NCBI GenBank assembly: GCA_963830385.1
Contig: CAWHMD010000005.1
Span: 186,001 to 250,000, forward strand
Origin: Bog-532 sp963830385
GTDB taxonomy: Bacteria; Actinomycetota; Actinomycetes; Streptosporangiales; Streptosporangiaceae
Direction of reading: 5' to 3'
Length of the DNA: 64,000 nt
Part shown: positions 7,596 through 16,851 of the stretch, piece after piece
Layout: each line of letters begins with the position of its first letter
How positions within the stretch are numbered: the first letter of the stretch is position 1
Position numbers and translations under genes: made by a program
Notes under the pieces: model-generated
Databases searched by the model: none
The model's input: only the letters and a program-made list of their open reading frames with translations
What the model was told of the DNA's origin: nothing

Positions 7596-8806
7596 GCGGG
7601 CACCCGCAGCTCGACGCGGAAGCCGTGGCTGGTGGGGCAGGCGGTGAGGGTGCCACCGAGCAGCTCGGCCCGTTCGCGCATGCCGGTGAGGCCGTAGCCG
7701 CCGTTCAGAGCGGACGGGGCGGCGGTAGCTTCGGGGCGACCGGCGGCGGGGTCCGTCTCGATGTCTTCGACGGTCAGCCTGACGGCCCCTCGCTCGTAGG
7801 CCAGGGCCACCTCGGCCCGGTCGGGGTGCGCGTGCTTGCGGATGTTGGTCAGCGCTTCCTGGGCAACCCGGTACAGCGCGAGCTGGGTTTCCGAGCTGAC
7901 GTCGCGGCGCGGGCCGGTGACGGCGAACCGGCACGGGATGCCGCTGTCGCGGGTGAACTCCGTCGTCATCGTCTCGATGCTCTCGGGGCCGGGCAGCTCG
8001 TCGTCGCGCAGCATGCTGATCGCCCGGCGGGCCTCGTTCAGGCCGGACCGGGCCAGGTGGTGGGCACGGTCGATGGTATCGGGCAGCCGGGGATCGGCCT
8101 GGTCGGCGGCCACCAGCAGGCGGGCCCCCTCCAGCTGCATGACCAGCCCGGACAGCGAGTGCGCGAGCACGTCGTGCATCTCCCGGGCCAGCCGCTGCCG
8201 TTCGGCCAGGGCGGCGGCCCGCAGCTCGGCGCCCCGGGTCTGCTCCAGTTCCAGCAGCATCTGGTCGGCCTGGGCGTCCTGGACCTGGATGCGCCGGCCG
8301 AACACCGTGGTGATCAGCAGGGACGCCACCGCGACCACGCCGGGCACGCCGAGGGCCGAGCTTTTGGCGTACACGCCGGTCGCCTGCAGAATGACCAGCA
8401 GGACAATCGAGCCCGCGGCGGCGACGCTGAGCGCGACCGTGAGACGGCCGGTCACCAGCCGGGTCCCGAGCGCCACCGCCAGGACCAGCCCGATCGTGCC
8501 GGGACCGTTGGGCTGGAGCCACATCAGTGCGACCGAGCTGGCCGTCAGCACGACCAGCAGCGTGATCTGGGCGGGCCGGGATTCCTGGAACCGTATCCCG
8601 CCGAGGGCGGCGACGATCAGGCCCAGCATGGCCAGCGCGATACCGAGGTGAATGCCGCTCCAGCCTGGACCGGGGTTGGCCCGCTGGGCGGTGATGACCA
8701 CCACGATCACCCCGACCGGCAGGGCCCGGCGTACGGCCTCCTGGCGCTGGATCCGGGTCTTTCGCAAGGTGGCCACGGTCAGCACGCCCTGCCCTTCGCT
8801 GCTCAC
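7592..8806 (-). CDS. Sensor histidine kinase, DesK/LiaS-type (HisKA_3)
   Basis: A 404-residue membrane kinase. The N-terminal ~170 residues hold about five or six hydrophobic segments (e.g. IHLGIALAMLGLIVAALGG, ITLLVVLTASSVALMWL). The dimerisation/phospho-acceptor domain has His211 in AREMHDVLAHSLSG. The ATPase domain has the N-box VAQEALTNIRKHAH and a G-box GGYGLTGMRERAELLGG. There is no large extracellular sensor, as in kinases that sense membrane perturbation or drugs. The start is GTG 8806 and the ribosome site is weak. It forms a two-gene operon with the LuxR regulator. Confidence 0.92.
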   Translation of the reverse strand: MSSEGQGVLTVATLRKTRIQRQEAVRRALPVGVIVVVITAQRANPGPGWSGIHLGIALAMLGLIVAALGGIRFQESRPAQITLLVVLTASSVALMWLQPNGPGTIGLVLAVALGTRLVTGRLTVALSVAAAGSIVLLVILQATGVYAKSSALGVPGVVAVASLLITTVFGRRIQVQDAQADQMLLELEQTRGAELRAAALAERQRLAREMHDVLAHSLSGLVMQLEGARLLVAADQADPRLPDTIDRAHHLARSGLNEARRAISMLRDDELPGPESIETMTTEFTRDSGIPCRFAVTGPRRDVSSETQLALYRVAQEALTNIRKHAHPDRAEVALAYERGAVRLTVEDIETDPAAGRPEATAAPSALNGGYGLTGMRERAELLGGTLTACPTSHGFRVELRVPA

Positions 8807-8999
8807 GCAGTTAGCGTACGTCCGCGCTGGTCTGGGGTCTTCGGCCCGAAGTTGGAATCGGCCTCCAACGCTGGGTGGACATCCGCCGGCAGGTGGACAC
8901 CCGGGTCAGCCAGTTCAACCCTGGCGCCGAAGACCGCGCCTGCGCTCCGGCCGCAAGCTGGCTGGCGTAAGGAACAACCGAACTACTCGGGGAGACGAC

Positions 9000-9173
9000 A
9001 TGCTGTACGGCTCCGCTCGCACCAAACTCATGATCCGGCTGCTGATCGGGATCGCCCTGGCCGCGCTGGGGGGCGCGTTCCACTTGCTGGCCGTGTTCAC
9101 GGTGGGCCTGATCGTGCTGGCTGTTGCGGTCATCCGGTACGGGACCGATCGGCGGGGCGGTGGTGGCTGGTGA
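9000..9173 (+). CDS. Small membrane protein at the head of the ABC exporter operon
   Basis: A 57-residue protein with two hydrophobic stretches (LLIGIALAALGGAFHLLAVF and VGLIVLAVAVIRYG) and basic ends. The ATG at 9000 has an ideal GGGGAGA ribosome site five bases upstream. Its stop overlaps the GTG of the ABC ATPase gene, so it is translated with the transporter. I do not recognise a family. It could be a small accessory subunit of the exporter or a regulator of the adjacent sensor kinase. Confidence 0.7.
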   Translation: MLYGSARTKLMIRLLIGIALAALGGAFHLLAVFTVGLIVLAVAVIRYGTDRRGGGGW

Positions 9174-10081
9174 GCGCGATCGAGGTCGAGCACCTAACCA
9201 AGCGGTTCGGCGGCCTGGCCGCGGTGCGGGACGTCAGCTTCGACGTCCCGGCCGGCCAGGTGGTCGCGATGCTCGGCCCGAACGGCGCCGGCAAGACCAC
9301 CCTGATGGAGGTCCTGGAGGGTTTCCAGGCTCCGACCAGCGGGCGGGTCCGGGTGCTGGGGACCGATCCGCGAACCGGTGGCCGCGCCGGTCAGGCCTGG
9401 CGGGCGCGGATCGGGCTGGTGCTCCAGTCGACCAGCCTGGACCGCCAGCTCACCGTGGGCGAGGCGGTCCGGCTCTACGCCGGCCTGTTCGAGCGGCCGG
9501 TGCCAGCCGGCCAGATCCTGGACCTGATCGGCCTGGCCAGCGAGACCGGGACCCGGATCGGCGCGCTGTCCGGCGGCCAGCAGCGCCGGGTCGACCTGGG
9601 GCTGGCGGTGATCGGGCGGCCCGAGGTGCTGTTCCTGGACGAGCCCACCACCGGCCTGGATCCGCAGGCGCGGCGCGGCCTGTGGACGGTCATCCAGCAC
9701 CTGGCCGCGACCGGCACCACCGTGCTGCTGGCCACCCACTACCTGGACGAGGCGCAGCGGCTGGCCGGCCGGGTGATCGTGCTCGGCGACGGGCAGCTGG
9801 CCGCCGACGCCACCCCCGGCCAGCTCCGGGCGCACGGCGGGACCCCGGTCATCCGGCTGCCGTTGCCGCCCGGCACCGGGCCGGGCGACCTGCCCGGCGG
9901 GCTGGCCGCCCACGTGGATGCCGGGCGGGGCGAGCTGTCGCTGCCGTCAGCGGACCTGACCGCCGACCTGGCCGCGCTGGTGGCCTGGGCGCGGTCCAGC
10001 GGTGCCGACCTGACCGGTCTCGAAGTCGGCGCCCCCAGCCTGGAAGACGCCTATCTCAACCTCACCGGGAGCGCATCATGA
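9170..10081 (+). CDS. ABC transporter ATP-binding protein (drug-export type)
   Basis: A 303-residue ATPase. It has Walker A GPNGAGKTT, Q-loop LQST, signature LSGGQQRRVDLGLAV, Walker B EVLFLDEPTTGLDP and the switch His in LLATHYLDEA. The C-terminal ~80 residues form the extra domain typical of DrrA/CcmA-like exporters of antibiotics or lipids. The gene starts at GTG 9170 inside the end of the small membrane gene. Its stop overlaps the ATG of the permease gene, so the three genes are coupled. Confidence 0.95.
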   Translation: MSAIEVEHLTKRFGGLAAVRDVSFDVPAGQVVAMLGPNGAGKTTLMEVLEGFQAPTSGRVRVLGTDPRTGGRAGQAWRARIGLVLQSTSLDRQLTVGEAVRLYAGLFERPVPAGQILDLIGLASETGTRIGALSGGQQRRVDLGLAVIGRPEVLFLDEPTTGLDPQARRGLWTVIQHLAATGTTVLLATHYLDEAQRLAGRVIVLGDGQLAADATPGQLRAHGGTPVIRLPLPPGTGPGDLPGGLAAHVDAGRGELSLPSADLTADLAALVAWARSSGADLTGLEVGAPSLEDAYLNLTGSAS

Positions 10082-10887
10082 TCGCCATGCTGACGCGGCA
10101 GGTCGGCTACCAGCTGCGGCTGCTGAGCCGGAACCCGCGGGGCCTGTGGGTGTCCCTGCTGGCCCCGGGGCTGATCCTGGCCCTGCGGCTGGGCGGGGCC
10201 CGGCACGGCGGGTCACTGGCGGACCAGGCGGCGGTGATCGCCGGCCTGTCGGCGTTCGGGCTGATCGCGACCTGCTACCTGACGCACGCCATCGGGCTGG
10301 TCACCGCCCGGGAGACCGGCGTGCTGCGGCGCTGGCGGGCCAGCCCGCTGCCGCGCTGGGGCTACTTCGCGGGCCGGATCACCGCCACCGTGCTGCTGAG
10401 CCTGGTCTCCGGCGCGGTCATCATCGGGGTCGGCGCCGGTCTGGGTCACCTGCACATCGACGCCGGCAGCGTGCCCGCCCTGCTGACCGTGTTCGTGCTG
10501 GGCGGGGTGGCGTGGGCCGCGGTGGGCACGGCGGTCACCGCGCTGATCTCCGGCACCGACAGCGCCAATCCGGTGCTGATGTTCACCTACCTGCCGGTGA
10601 TCCTGCTGTCCGGCGCGCTCGGTGCGATCGGGGAGCCGCGCTGGCTGACCACGCTGATGAGCTACCTGCCGGGCCAGCCGGTCATCGGCGCGGCCACCCA
10701 CGCGCTGGAGTACTCCGGCGCCGGCCTGGCCCCGGTGTCCGGCCGCGACCTGGCCGTCCTGGCCGCCTGGGCGGTGATCGGGGTGGTGGCCTCGGTCCGG
10801 TTCTTCCGCTGGGACCCGGTGCGGCCGGCCCACGCCCGGCGGGCCGGCGCGACCGCTCCAGCCCGGGCCGGAGGGGGCGCCGCCTGA
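10078..10887 (+). CDS. ABC-2 type transporter permease
   Basis: A 269-residue integral membrane protein with about six membrane spans and the ABC-2 pattern (LTRQVGYQLRLLSRNPRG at the start, then VTARETGVLRRWRASPLPRW). It is the permease partner of the upstream ATPase. The system probably exports a drug, lipid or peptide, under control of the divergent two-component system. The gene ends two bases before the convergent bioA stop, leaving no room for a separate terminator. Confidence 0.93.
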   Translation: MIAMLTRQVGYQLRLLSRNPRGLWVSLLAPGLILALRLGGARHGGSLADQAAVIAGLSAFGLIATCYLTHAIGLVTARETGVLRRWRASPLPRWGYFAGRITATVLLSLVSGAVIIGVGAGLGHLHIDAGSVPALLTVFVLGGVAWAAVGTAVTALISGTDSANPVLMFTYLPVILLSGALGAIGEPRWLTTLMSYLPGQPVIGAATHALEYSGAGLAPVSGRDLAVLAAWAVIGVVASVRFFRWDPVRPAHARRAGATAPARAGGGAA

Positions 10888-10888
10888 G

Positions 10889-12187
10889 CTAGGCGACCCG
10901 GGCGGCGGCCTGGATGGCGGTGCAGATCTGGGCGAGGTCGGCGTCGCTGGTTATATAGGGGGGCATGGTGTAGATGAGGTCGCGGAAGGGGCGGAGCCAG
11001 ACCCCGGCCGCGACGGCGGCGGCGGTGGCGGCCGCCAGGTCAACCTCGTGGCCGAGCTGGACCACGCCGATGGCACCGAGGACACGGACGTCGGTAACGC
11101 CGGGCAGGCGGGCGGCGGAAGCGAGCCCGGCCCGCAGGGCGGTCCCGATGCGGCGGACCTCGTGCTGCCAGCCGTGCGGGTAACCCTCCAGCAGCAGGTC
11201 CAGCGACGCGTTGGCGACGGTGCAGGCCAGCGGGTTGCCCATGAACGTGGGGCCGTGGGCCAGCACCGGGAGGTCACCGGCGGAGATCCCGGCCGCCACC
11301 TCGGGGGTGCACAGGGCGGCTGCCAGCGTGAGGTAGCCGCCGGTCAGCGCCTTGCCGACGCACATCACGTCCGGGCTGACCCCGGCGTGGCGGGCCGCGA
11401 ACAGCTCGCCGCTGCGGCCGAAGCCGGTGGCGATCTCGTCGAAGATCAGCAGCACCCCGTGCTGGTCGCAGGCGTCCCGGAGCACGCGCAGGTAGCCGGG
11501 GTCGTGGAAGCGCATGCCGCCAGCGCCCTGCACCACCGGCTCGACGATCACAGCGGCGAGCTCATCGGCGTGCTCGGCGATCAAACCGGCCAGGTGGTCC
11601 GCGTAGCCCGGGTCGACACCGGCCGCGAAGCCCGCGGGCGGCAGGCCGGCGAACACCTGGCGGGGCAGCACGCCGTCCCAGACCTTGTGCATGCCGCCGT
11701 CGGGGTCACACACCGACATGGCCCAGAACGTGTCCCCGTGGTAGCCGCCGCGCCAGGTCAGCAGCCGCTGCTTGGCCGGGTGGCCGCGGGACCGCCAGTA
11801 CTGCAGGCACATCTTGATGCCGACCTCGACCGAGACCGACCCAGAGTCGCACAGGAACACGTGCTCCAGGCTGTCCGGGGCCAGGCCGGCGAGCCGGTCG
11901 CACAGCCGCACGGCCGGCTCGTGGGTCAGCCCGCCGAACATCACGTGGCTCATCCGGTCCAGCTGGGACCGGGCGGCCTGGTCCATCGCCGGGTGCCGGT
12001 AGCCGTGGATGGCCGCCCACCAGGAGGACATGCCGTCGATGAGCTCGACCGGGCTGGTGCCGGTGGCCAGGCGGAGACGGACGCCGGAGGCCGACTCCAC
12101 CGGCAGCGGCGGCTGGGTGCCGGGCATCGGGGCGTACGGATGCCAGGCCCGGCGGCGATCGGTGGCGAGAAGCTCAGTCAGGTCCAC
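10889..12187 (-). CDS. bioA: Adenosylmethionine-8-amino-7-oxononanoate aminotransferase
   Basis: A 432-residue PLP enzyme of biotin synthesis that makes 7,8-diaminononanoate using SAM as amino donor. It has the BioA N-terminus HPYAPMPG, the stretch LLTWRGGYHGDTFWAMSVCD, IFDEIATGFGRSG and the PLP lysine in VGKALTGGYLT. It begins four bases after the der stop, so it looks like the last gene of the leftward string. The other bio genes are not in the window. Confidence 0.93.
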   Translation of the reverse strand: MDLTELLATDRRRAWHPYAPMPGTQPPLPVESASGVRLRLATGTSPVELIDGMSSWWAAIHGYRHPAMDQAARSQLDRMSHVMFGGLTHEPAVRLCDRLAGLAPDSLEHVFLCDSGSVSVEVGIKMCLQYWRSRGHPAKQRLLTWRGGYHGDTFWAMSVCDPDGGMHKVWDGVLPRQVFAGLPPAGFAAGVDPGYADHLAGLIAEHADELAAVIVEPVVQGAGGMRFHDPGYLRVLRDACDQHGVLLIFDEIATGFGRSGELFAARHAGVSPDVMCVGKALTGGYLTLAAALCTPEVAAGISAGDLPVLAHGPTFMGNPLACTVANASLDLLLEGYPHGWQHEVRRIGTALRAGLASAARLPGVTDVRVLGAIGVVQLGHEVDLAAATAAAVAAGVWLRPFRDLIYTMPPYITSDADLAQICTAIQAAARVA

Positions 12188-12191
12188 CGGG

Positions 12192-13727
12192 CTAGCGGCG
12201 GCTGGGGCTGCGGCCCCGGGAGCCTGCGTTACGGCCGCGCTTCTCGCGCAGCCGCATCGAGACCTTGAGCGGGCTGCCGTCGAAGCCGAACTCCTCGCGC
12301 AGCTTGCGCTCCACGAACCGGCGGTAGGCGGCCTCGAGGAACCCGGTGGTGAACAGGACCACGTGCGGGGGCCGGATGCCGGCCTGGGTGGCGAACAGCA
12401 CCTTCGGCTGCTTGCCGCCGCGCACTGGTGGCGGGGTGGCCGCGATCAGGGCATTCAGCCAGGCGTTGAGGCGGCCGGTGGAGATCCGGGTCTCCCAGCC
12501 GGCCAGCGCGGTCTCGATCGCCGGGACCAGCCGCTCGACGTGCCGTCCGGTGGTGGCGGAGATGTTGACCCGGGGGGCCCAGCGGGCGTTGTACAGCTGC
12601 CGGTCGATCTCGCGTTCCAGGTAGTGACGGCGTTCCTCGCCGACCAGGTCCCACTTGTTGAACGCGATGACCAGGGCCCGGCCCGCCTCGATGACCATGG
12701 AGATGATCCGCAGGTCCTGCTCGGTCAGCGGCTCGCTGGCGTCGATCAGCACCACGGCGACTTCGGCCACCTCGAGCGCGCCGGCGGTGCGCAGCGCGGC
12801 GTAGTAGTCGGCGCCCTGGTTCTCCCGGAACCGGCGCCGGATGCCGGCCGTGTCCACGAACCGCCAGGTCTTGCCGCCCAGCTCGATCAGCTCGTCGACC
12901 GGGTCGCGGGTGGTGCCGGCCACGTCGTCGACCAGCACCCGCTGCTCGCCGGCCAGCTTGTTGAGCAGGCTGGACTTGCCCACGTTGGGCTTGCCGAGCA
13001 GGGCCACCCGGCGCGGGCCGGACGGAGCGGTCCGGGGCTCCGGCGGGGCCTTCGGCAGCGCGTCCAGCACCGCGTCGAGCATGTCGCCGCTGCCGCGCCC
13101 GTGCAGGGCGCTGACCGGCCAGGGCTCGCCCAGGCCGAGCGACCACAGCGCGGAGGCGGTCAGCTCAGTGGCGGCGTTGTCGACCTTGTTGGCCGCGACC
13201 ACCACCGGCACGCCCGAGCGGCGCAGCACGTCGGCGACGGCGTCGTCGGCGTCGGTCACGCCGACGGTGGCGTCCACCACGAACAGCACCGCATCGGCGG
13301 TGCTGGCCGCGATCCGGGCCTGGCCGGCGATGCGGGCGGCCAGCGAACCGGTCTTCTCCTCCGACGGCTCCCAGCCGCCGGTGTCGACCAGGGTGAACAG
13401 CCGGCCGCGCCAGTTCGCGTCGTAGGCCACCCGGTCCCGGGTCACGCCCGGGGTGTCCTCGACCACGGCCAGGCGGCTGCCCAGGATCCGGTTGACCAGC
13501 GTCGACTTGCCGACGTTGGGCCGCCCGACGACCGCGACGACCGGACGGTCGGCGGCCGGGAACTCCTCGTCGTCCAGCTCGTCGTCACCCAGCTCGCCGC
13601 CGGCGAAGCCGGCGCCGTCCTCGTCGTCGGGCAGGTAGTGCTCGTCCACCCCGGGCACGAACTCGTCGATGCCGGGCACGAACTCCTCGTCGGGGCCCAC
13701 GCCGGTGATCTCGTCGTCCGGGTTCAC
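12192..13727 (-). CDS. der: Ribosome-assembly GTPase Der (EngA)
   Basis: A 511-residue protein with two consecutive GTPase domains: G1 motifs GRPNVGKST and GKPNVGKSS, G3 DTGG and DTAG, G4 NKVD and NKWD. A C-terminal KH-like domain follows. Der acts in 50S subunit maturation. The first ~60 residues are an acidic, repetitive extension (EEFVPGIDEFVPGVDEHYLP) of the kind seen in some actinobacterial Der proteins. The ATG overlaps the cmk stop by four bases. Confidence 0.97.
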   Translation of the reverse strand: MNPDDEITGVGPDEEFVPGIDEFVPGVDEHYLPDDEDGAGFAGGELGDDELDDEEFPAADRPVVAVVGRPNVGKSTLVNRILGSRLAVVEDTPGVTRDRVAYDANWRGRLFTLVDTGGWEPSEEKTGSLAARIAGQARIAASTADAVLFVVDATVGVTDADDAVADVLRRSGVPVVVAANKVDNAATELTASALWSLGLGEPWPVSALHGRGSGDMLDAVLDALPKAPPEPRTAPSGPRRVALLGKPNVGKSSLLNKLAGEQRVLVDDVAGTTRDPVDELIELGGKTWRFVDTAGIRRRFRENQGADYYAALRTAGALEVAEVAVVLIDASEPLTEQDLRIISMVIEAGRALVIAFNKWDLVGEERRHYLEREIDRQLYNARWAPRVNISATTGRHVERLVPAIETALAGWETRISTGRLNAWLNALIAATPPPVRGGKQPKVLFATQAGIRPPHVVLFTTGFLEAAYRRFVERKLREEFGFDGSPLKVSMRLREKRGRNAGSRGRSPSRR

Positions 13728-14458
13728 CGGGTCGTCCGCGCGGTGTCAGGCAGGCCGGCCCGCTCCTGGGCCAGCCCGGCGATCATGGCGATGACATCGT
13801 CGAGCCCGAACATGGTGGAGTCGATCTCCACCGCGTCCTCGGCCCGGGCCAGCTGACCCGCGTCCAGCCGGTCGCGCCGGGCCTGGTCGACCTCGATCGT
13901 ACCGACTGTCACCGCCGGGTCGGTGGCCGATTCGGCCGTGCGGCGCTGGGCGCGGGCCCGCTCGCTGGCGGTGAGGTAGACCTTGACCACCGCGTCGGGG
14001 GCGACCACGGTGCCGATGTCGCGGCCTTCGGCGACGATGCCGCGGCCCTCGGCCCGGGCCCGGGCGATGATCTCGCGCTGGAGGGCGATCAGCCGGGCCC
14101 GCACCTGCGGCACCCGCGCCACCGCGGAGACCGCGCTGGTGACCTCCTGGGTACGCACGGCGGCGGACACGTCGTGGCCGTCCGCCCGCACCCAGGGGCC
14201 ATCGGGGTCGGTGCCCACCTCGATGACCGGCTGGCCGGCCGCTCCGGCCACCGCGGCCGGGTCGTCGACGGGGATGCCGTGGGCCAGCAGCCACCAGGTC
14301 AGTGCCCGGTACATGGAGCCGGTGTCCAGGTAACGCAGGCCCAGCGCGCGGGCGACCCCGCGGGAGGCACTCGACTTACCGGACGCCGACGGGCCGTCGA
14401 CGGCGATGACAATCCCGTTCCCCGTTGCTGCGCCGTCACCCTCGGCAGAAATACTCAC
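13724..14458 (-). CDS. cmk: Cytidylate kinase
   Basis: A 244-residue kinase phosphorylating CMP/dCMP. The P-loop is VDGPSASGKSSASRGVARAL, the substrate-binding DTGSMYRALTW follows, and EGRDIGTVVAPDA is the NMP-binding signature. It starts at GTG 14458, ten bases after tyrA, and overlaps der by four bases. The tyrA-cmk-der linkage is common in actinobacteria. Confidence 0.97.
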   Translation of the reverse strand: MSISAEGDGAATGNGIVIAVDGPSASGKSSASRGVARALGLRYLDTGSMYRALTWWLLAHGIPVDDPAAVAGAAGQPVIEVGTDPDGPWVRADGHDVSAAVRTQEVTSAVSAVARVPQVRARLIALQREIIARARAEGRGIVAEGRDIGTVVAPDAVVKVYLTASERARAQRRTAESATDPAVTVGTIEVDQARRDRLDAGQLARAEDAVEIDSTMFGLDDVIAMIAGLAQERAGLPDTARTTR

Positions 14459-14468
14459 ACGTGCCAGG

Positions 14469-15593
14469 TTACCGGCGGACTGGCCATCCGGAGTCCGCCA
14501 AGGCGGTAATCAGCGATCCGGCCGCTTCCGGCCGGACCGAAAGCTCGGCCACCCCGACCGGGGCACCGGGCGAGTGCTCGATGCCGACGTCCTCGATGTT
14601 GACCCCGGCCGCGGCCGCCGCCGCGAACAGCCGGGCCAGCTCGCCGGGCTGGTCGCTGATCACGACCTGGACGGCGGTGAAGGCGCGGGCCGGGCCGCCG
14701 CGCTTGCCGGGGATCCGGGCCACCCCGGCCCGGCCCTGGTCCAGCAGGTCCGTCAGCTGCTTGTCAGCGGGCGTATCCGGGCCGGCCCCGCCCGGGCTGG
14801 CCCCGCCCGGGCTGGCCAGGGCGCGGGAAGCCGCGGCCAGGTCGGCGGCCACGGCCGCCAGCACCTCGGCCACCGGGCCGGCGTTGCCGGTCAGGATCTG
14901 GAGCCACAGGGCGGTGTCGCCGACCGCGATCCGGGTCGCGTCGCGCAGCCCCGGGCCGGCCAGCGCGACGGCCTCGGGCGGCAGCGAGGCCGGTGCCAGC
15001 TGGGCGGCGAGCGCCGCCGCGACCACGTGCGGGGCGTGCGAGATCAGCGCCACCCAGCGGTCGTGGCTGGCCACGTCGGTCACCACCGGCTCCGCCCCGC
15101 AGGCGGTGGCCAGCGCGGTGACCGTGGCCACGGCGGCCGCGCTGGTCTCCTGGGCCGGGCACAGCGCCCAGGTCCGGCCCAGGAACAGATCGGCCCGGGC
15201 GGCGGCCGGCCCAGACCGCTCCCGGCCGGCCAGGGGATGCCCGGGCACGTACCGGGAGATGTCGCAGCCCGCGTCCCGGGCCTGGGCCAGCGGCTGGGCC
15301 TTGACGCTGGCCACGTCGGTGTAGCAGGCGGCCAGGCCGGCCTGCTGGGCGGCGGCCAGCACCGGTGCCACGCTGGCGGGCGGGACCGCGATCACCGCCA
15401 CGTCAGCCGGCCCACCGGGCACGCCGCCGGCCGGCAGCACCTCACCCGCGCCGAGGTCGGCGGCGAGCGCGGCGGCGGCCGGGTCGGCGTCGGCCAGCCA
15501 CACCCGGGTGCCGTGACGGCGCAGCGCGAGCGCCGCCGACGTCCCGATCAGGCCGGTGCCGACGACGACGACGCTTCCCGGGACCGGAGTCAC
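14469..15593 (-). CDS. tyrA: Prephenate dehydrogenase with C-terminal ACT domain
   Basis: A 374-residue NAD(P)-dependent enzyme that converts prephenate to 4-hydroxyphenylpyruvate for tyrosine synthesis. The nucleotide-binding GTGLIGTSAALALRRHG is at the N-terminus, and HPLAGRERSG carries the active-site His. The final ~75 residues form an ACT domain (VQVVISDQPGELARLFAAAA), consistent with feedback by tyrosine. It starts at GTG 15593, 18 bases after aroH, so prephenate is made and used by neighbouring genes. Confidence 0.93.
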   Translation of the reverse strand: MTPVPGSVVVVGTGLIGTSAALALRRHGTRVWLADADPAAAALAADLGAGEVLPAGGVPGGPADVAVIAVPPASVAPVLAAAQQAGLAACYTDVASVKAQPLAQARDAGCDISRYVPGHPLAGRERSGPAAARADLFLGRTWALCPAQETSAAAVATVTALATACGAEPVVTDVASHDRWVALISHAPHVVAAALAAQLAPASLPPEAVALAGPGLRDATRIAVGDTALWLQILTGNAGPVAEVLAAVAADLAAASRALASPGGASPGGAGPDTPADKQLTDLLDQGRAGVARIPGKRGGPARAFTAVQVVISDQPGELARLFAAAAAAGVNIEDVGIEHSPGAPVGVAELSVRPEAAGSLITALADSGWPVRR

Positions 15594-15611
15594 TGGCCTG
15601 GCTCCCGGGCC

Positions 15612-15974
15612 CTACTGGGCGATGTCCAGCCGCAGCGCGGCCGCGCCGCGCAGGTAGACGTGCTGGATCTCGTGGCGCGAGCGGCCGGTCTCCACGTGCA
15701 TCATGAGCCGGACCACGCGCGGCAGCGCGCCCGGCACCGGGATCTCGGTCGCGCACATCATCGGCACTTCACCGAAGCCGATCTTGCGGGCGGCCAGGGC
15801 CGGGAACTCCGCGGTGAGGTCCTGGGTGGCGGTGAACAGCACGCTGATGACGTCGTCGGTCACCAGGCCGTTGCGGGTCATCACCTCGCTGACGAGCTCG
15901 GTCGTCCCTTCCAGGATCGCCTCGCGCTCGTTGGCGTCGACCTGCACCGCGCCCCGGATCGCTCTGACCGGCAC
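15612..15974 (-). CDS. aroH: Monofunctional chorismate mutase, AroH type
   Basis: A 120-residue enzyme of the Bacillus AroH fold, which rearranges chorismate to prephenate. The family N-terminus VRAIRGAVQVDANE (with the active-site Arg), the Glu in CATEIPVPG and the Arg in ALPRVVRLMMHV are present. It lies 43 bases after the pseudouridine synthase gene and is followed by tyrA, which uses its product. Confidence 0.94.
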   Translation of the reverse strand: MPVRAIRGAVQVDANEREAILEGTTELVSEVMTRNGLVTDDVISVLFTATQDLTAEFPALAARKIGFGEVPMMCATEIPVPGALPRVVRLMMHVETGRSRHEIQHVYLRGAAALRLDIAQ

Positions 15975-16017
15975 GTGTAACCCCTCCTCGGATCGGCTCC
16001 CGGCTGACGTGACCAGG

Positions 16018-16851
16018 CTATAGGCCTACCGCCGCGTAGAGTTCGCCGATCTCCGCGGTGGTCAGCTCGCGGACGGCGCCCGGCTTCAGGCGGCCGAGCC
16101 GGATCGGGCCGACGTCGGTCCGGACCAGCCGCTGCACCGGGTGGCCGGCCTCGGCCAGCATCCGGCGGACGATCCGCTTGCGCCCCTCGTGCAGGGTGAT
16201 CTCCACCAGCACCCGTTTCCCGGACCGGTCCAGGACCCGGAACCGGTCGGCGGTGGCCACCCCGTCCTCCAGCTCGACCCCGGTCATCAGCCGCCGGCCG
16301 AGATCCTTGGGTATCGGTCCCGGTATCTCGGCCAGGTAGGTCTTGAGCACGCCGTACCGCGGATGGGCGAGCCGGTGCGCCAGCTCGCCGTCGTTGGTCA
16401 GCAGCATCAGGCCCTCGGTGTCGTAGTCGAGGCGGCCGACGTGGAACAATCGCTCGGCCCGGTCCCCCAGGTAGTCGGTGATGGTGGGGCGCCCCCGGTC
16501 GTCGGACATGGCGGTGAGCACACCCGCTGGCTTGTTGAAGGCCAGGTAGACCAGGTCCTGGCGGGACGGGATGCGCTTGCCGTCGACCCGGATGACCTGG
16601 TGCTCGGGATCGACCCGGGCGCCGAACCGGCGGACGGTCTCCCCGTCGACCTCGACCCGCCCCTCCCCGATCAGTTCCTCGCAGTGCCGGCGGCTGCCGA
16701 CACCCGCGGCGGCCAGCACCTTCTGCAGCCGGACGCCGCCGGGGACATCGGTCAGGCTGTCGCGCTCGCCGAACTCATCGCCCCAGTCGTCGTCGTCATC
16801 GTCGTCGAGGCCGAAACCGCCGGGACGCACGTCCCCGTCACGCGCGTTCAT
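16018..16851 (-). CDS. 23S rRNA pseudouridine synthase, RsuA/RluB type
   Basis: A 277-residue enzyme. After an acidic start it has an S4 RNA-binding domain (VRLQKVLAAAGVGSRRHCEE) and the catalytic signature GRLDYDTEGLMLLTNDGELA with the active-site Asp. It probably modifies the 23S peptidyl-transferase region like RluB, but the exact site cannot be assigned. The start overlaps the scpB stop by four bases, the usual arrangement in Gram-positive genomes. Confidence 0.95.
   Translation of the reverse strand: MNARDGDVRPGGFGLDDDDDDDWGDEFGERDSLTDVPGGVRLQKVLAAAGVGSRRHCEELIGEGRVEVDGETVRRFGARVDPEHQVIRVDGKRIPSRQDLVYLAFNKPAGVLTAMSDDRGRPTITDYLGDRAERLFHVGRLDYDTEGLMLLTNDGELAHRLAHPRYGVLKTYLAEIPGPIPKDLGRRLMTGVELEDGVATADRFRVLDRSGKRVLVEITLHEGRKRIVRRMLAEAGHPVQRLVRTDVGPIRLGRLKPGAVRELTTAEIGELYAAVGL

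Noticed and set aside
6849..8522. A 557-codon frame fusing a basic N-terminal region to the LuxR regulator
   Set aside because: The first ~300 residues are a shadow of the overlapping histidine kinase gene. The regulator starts at GTG 7595.
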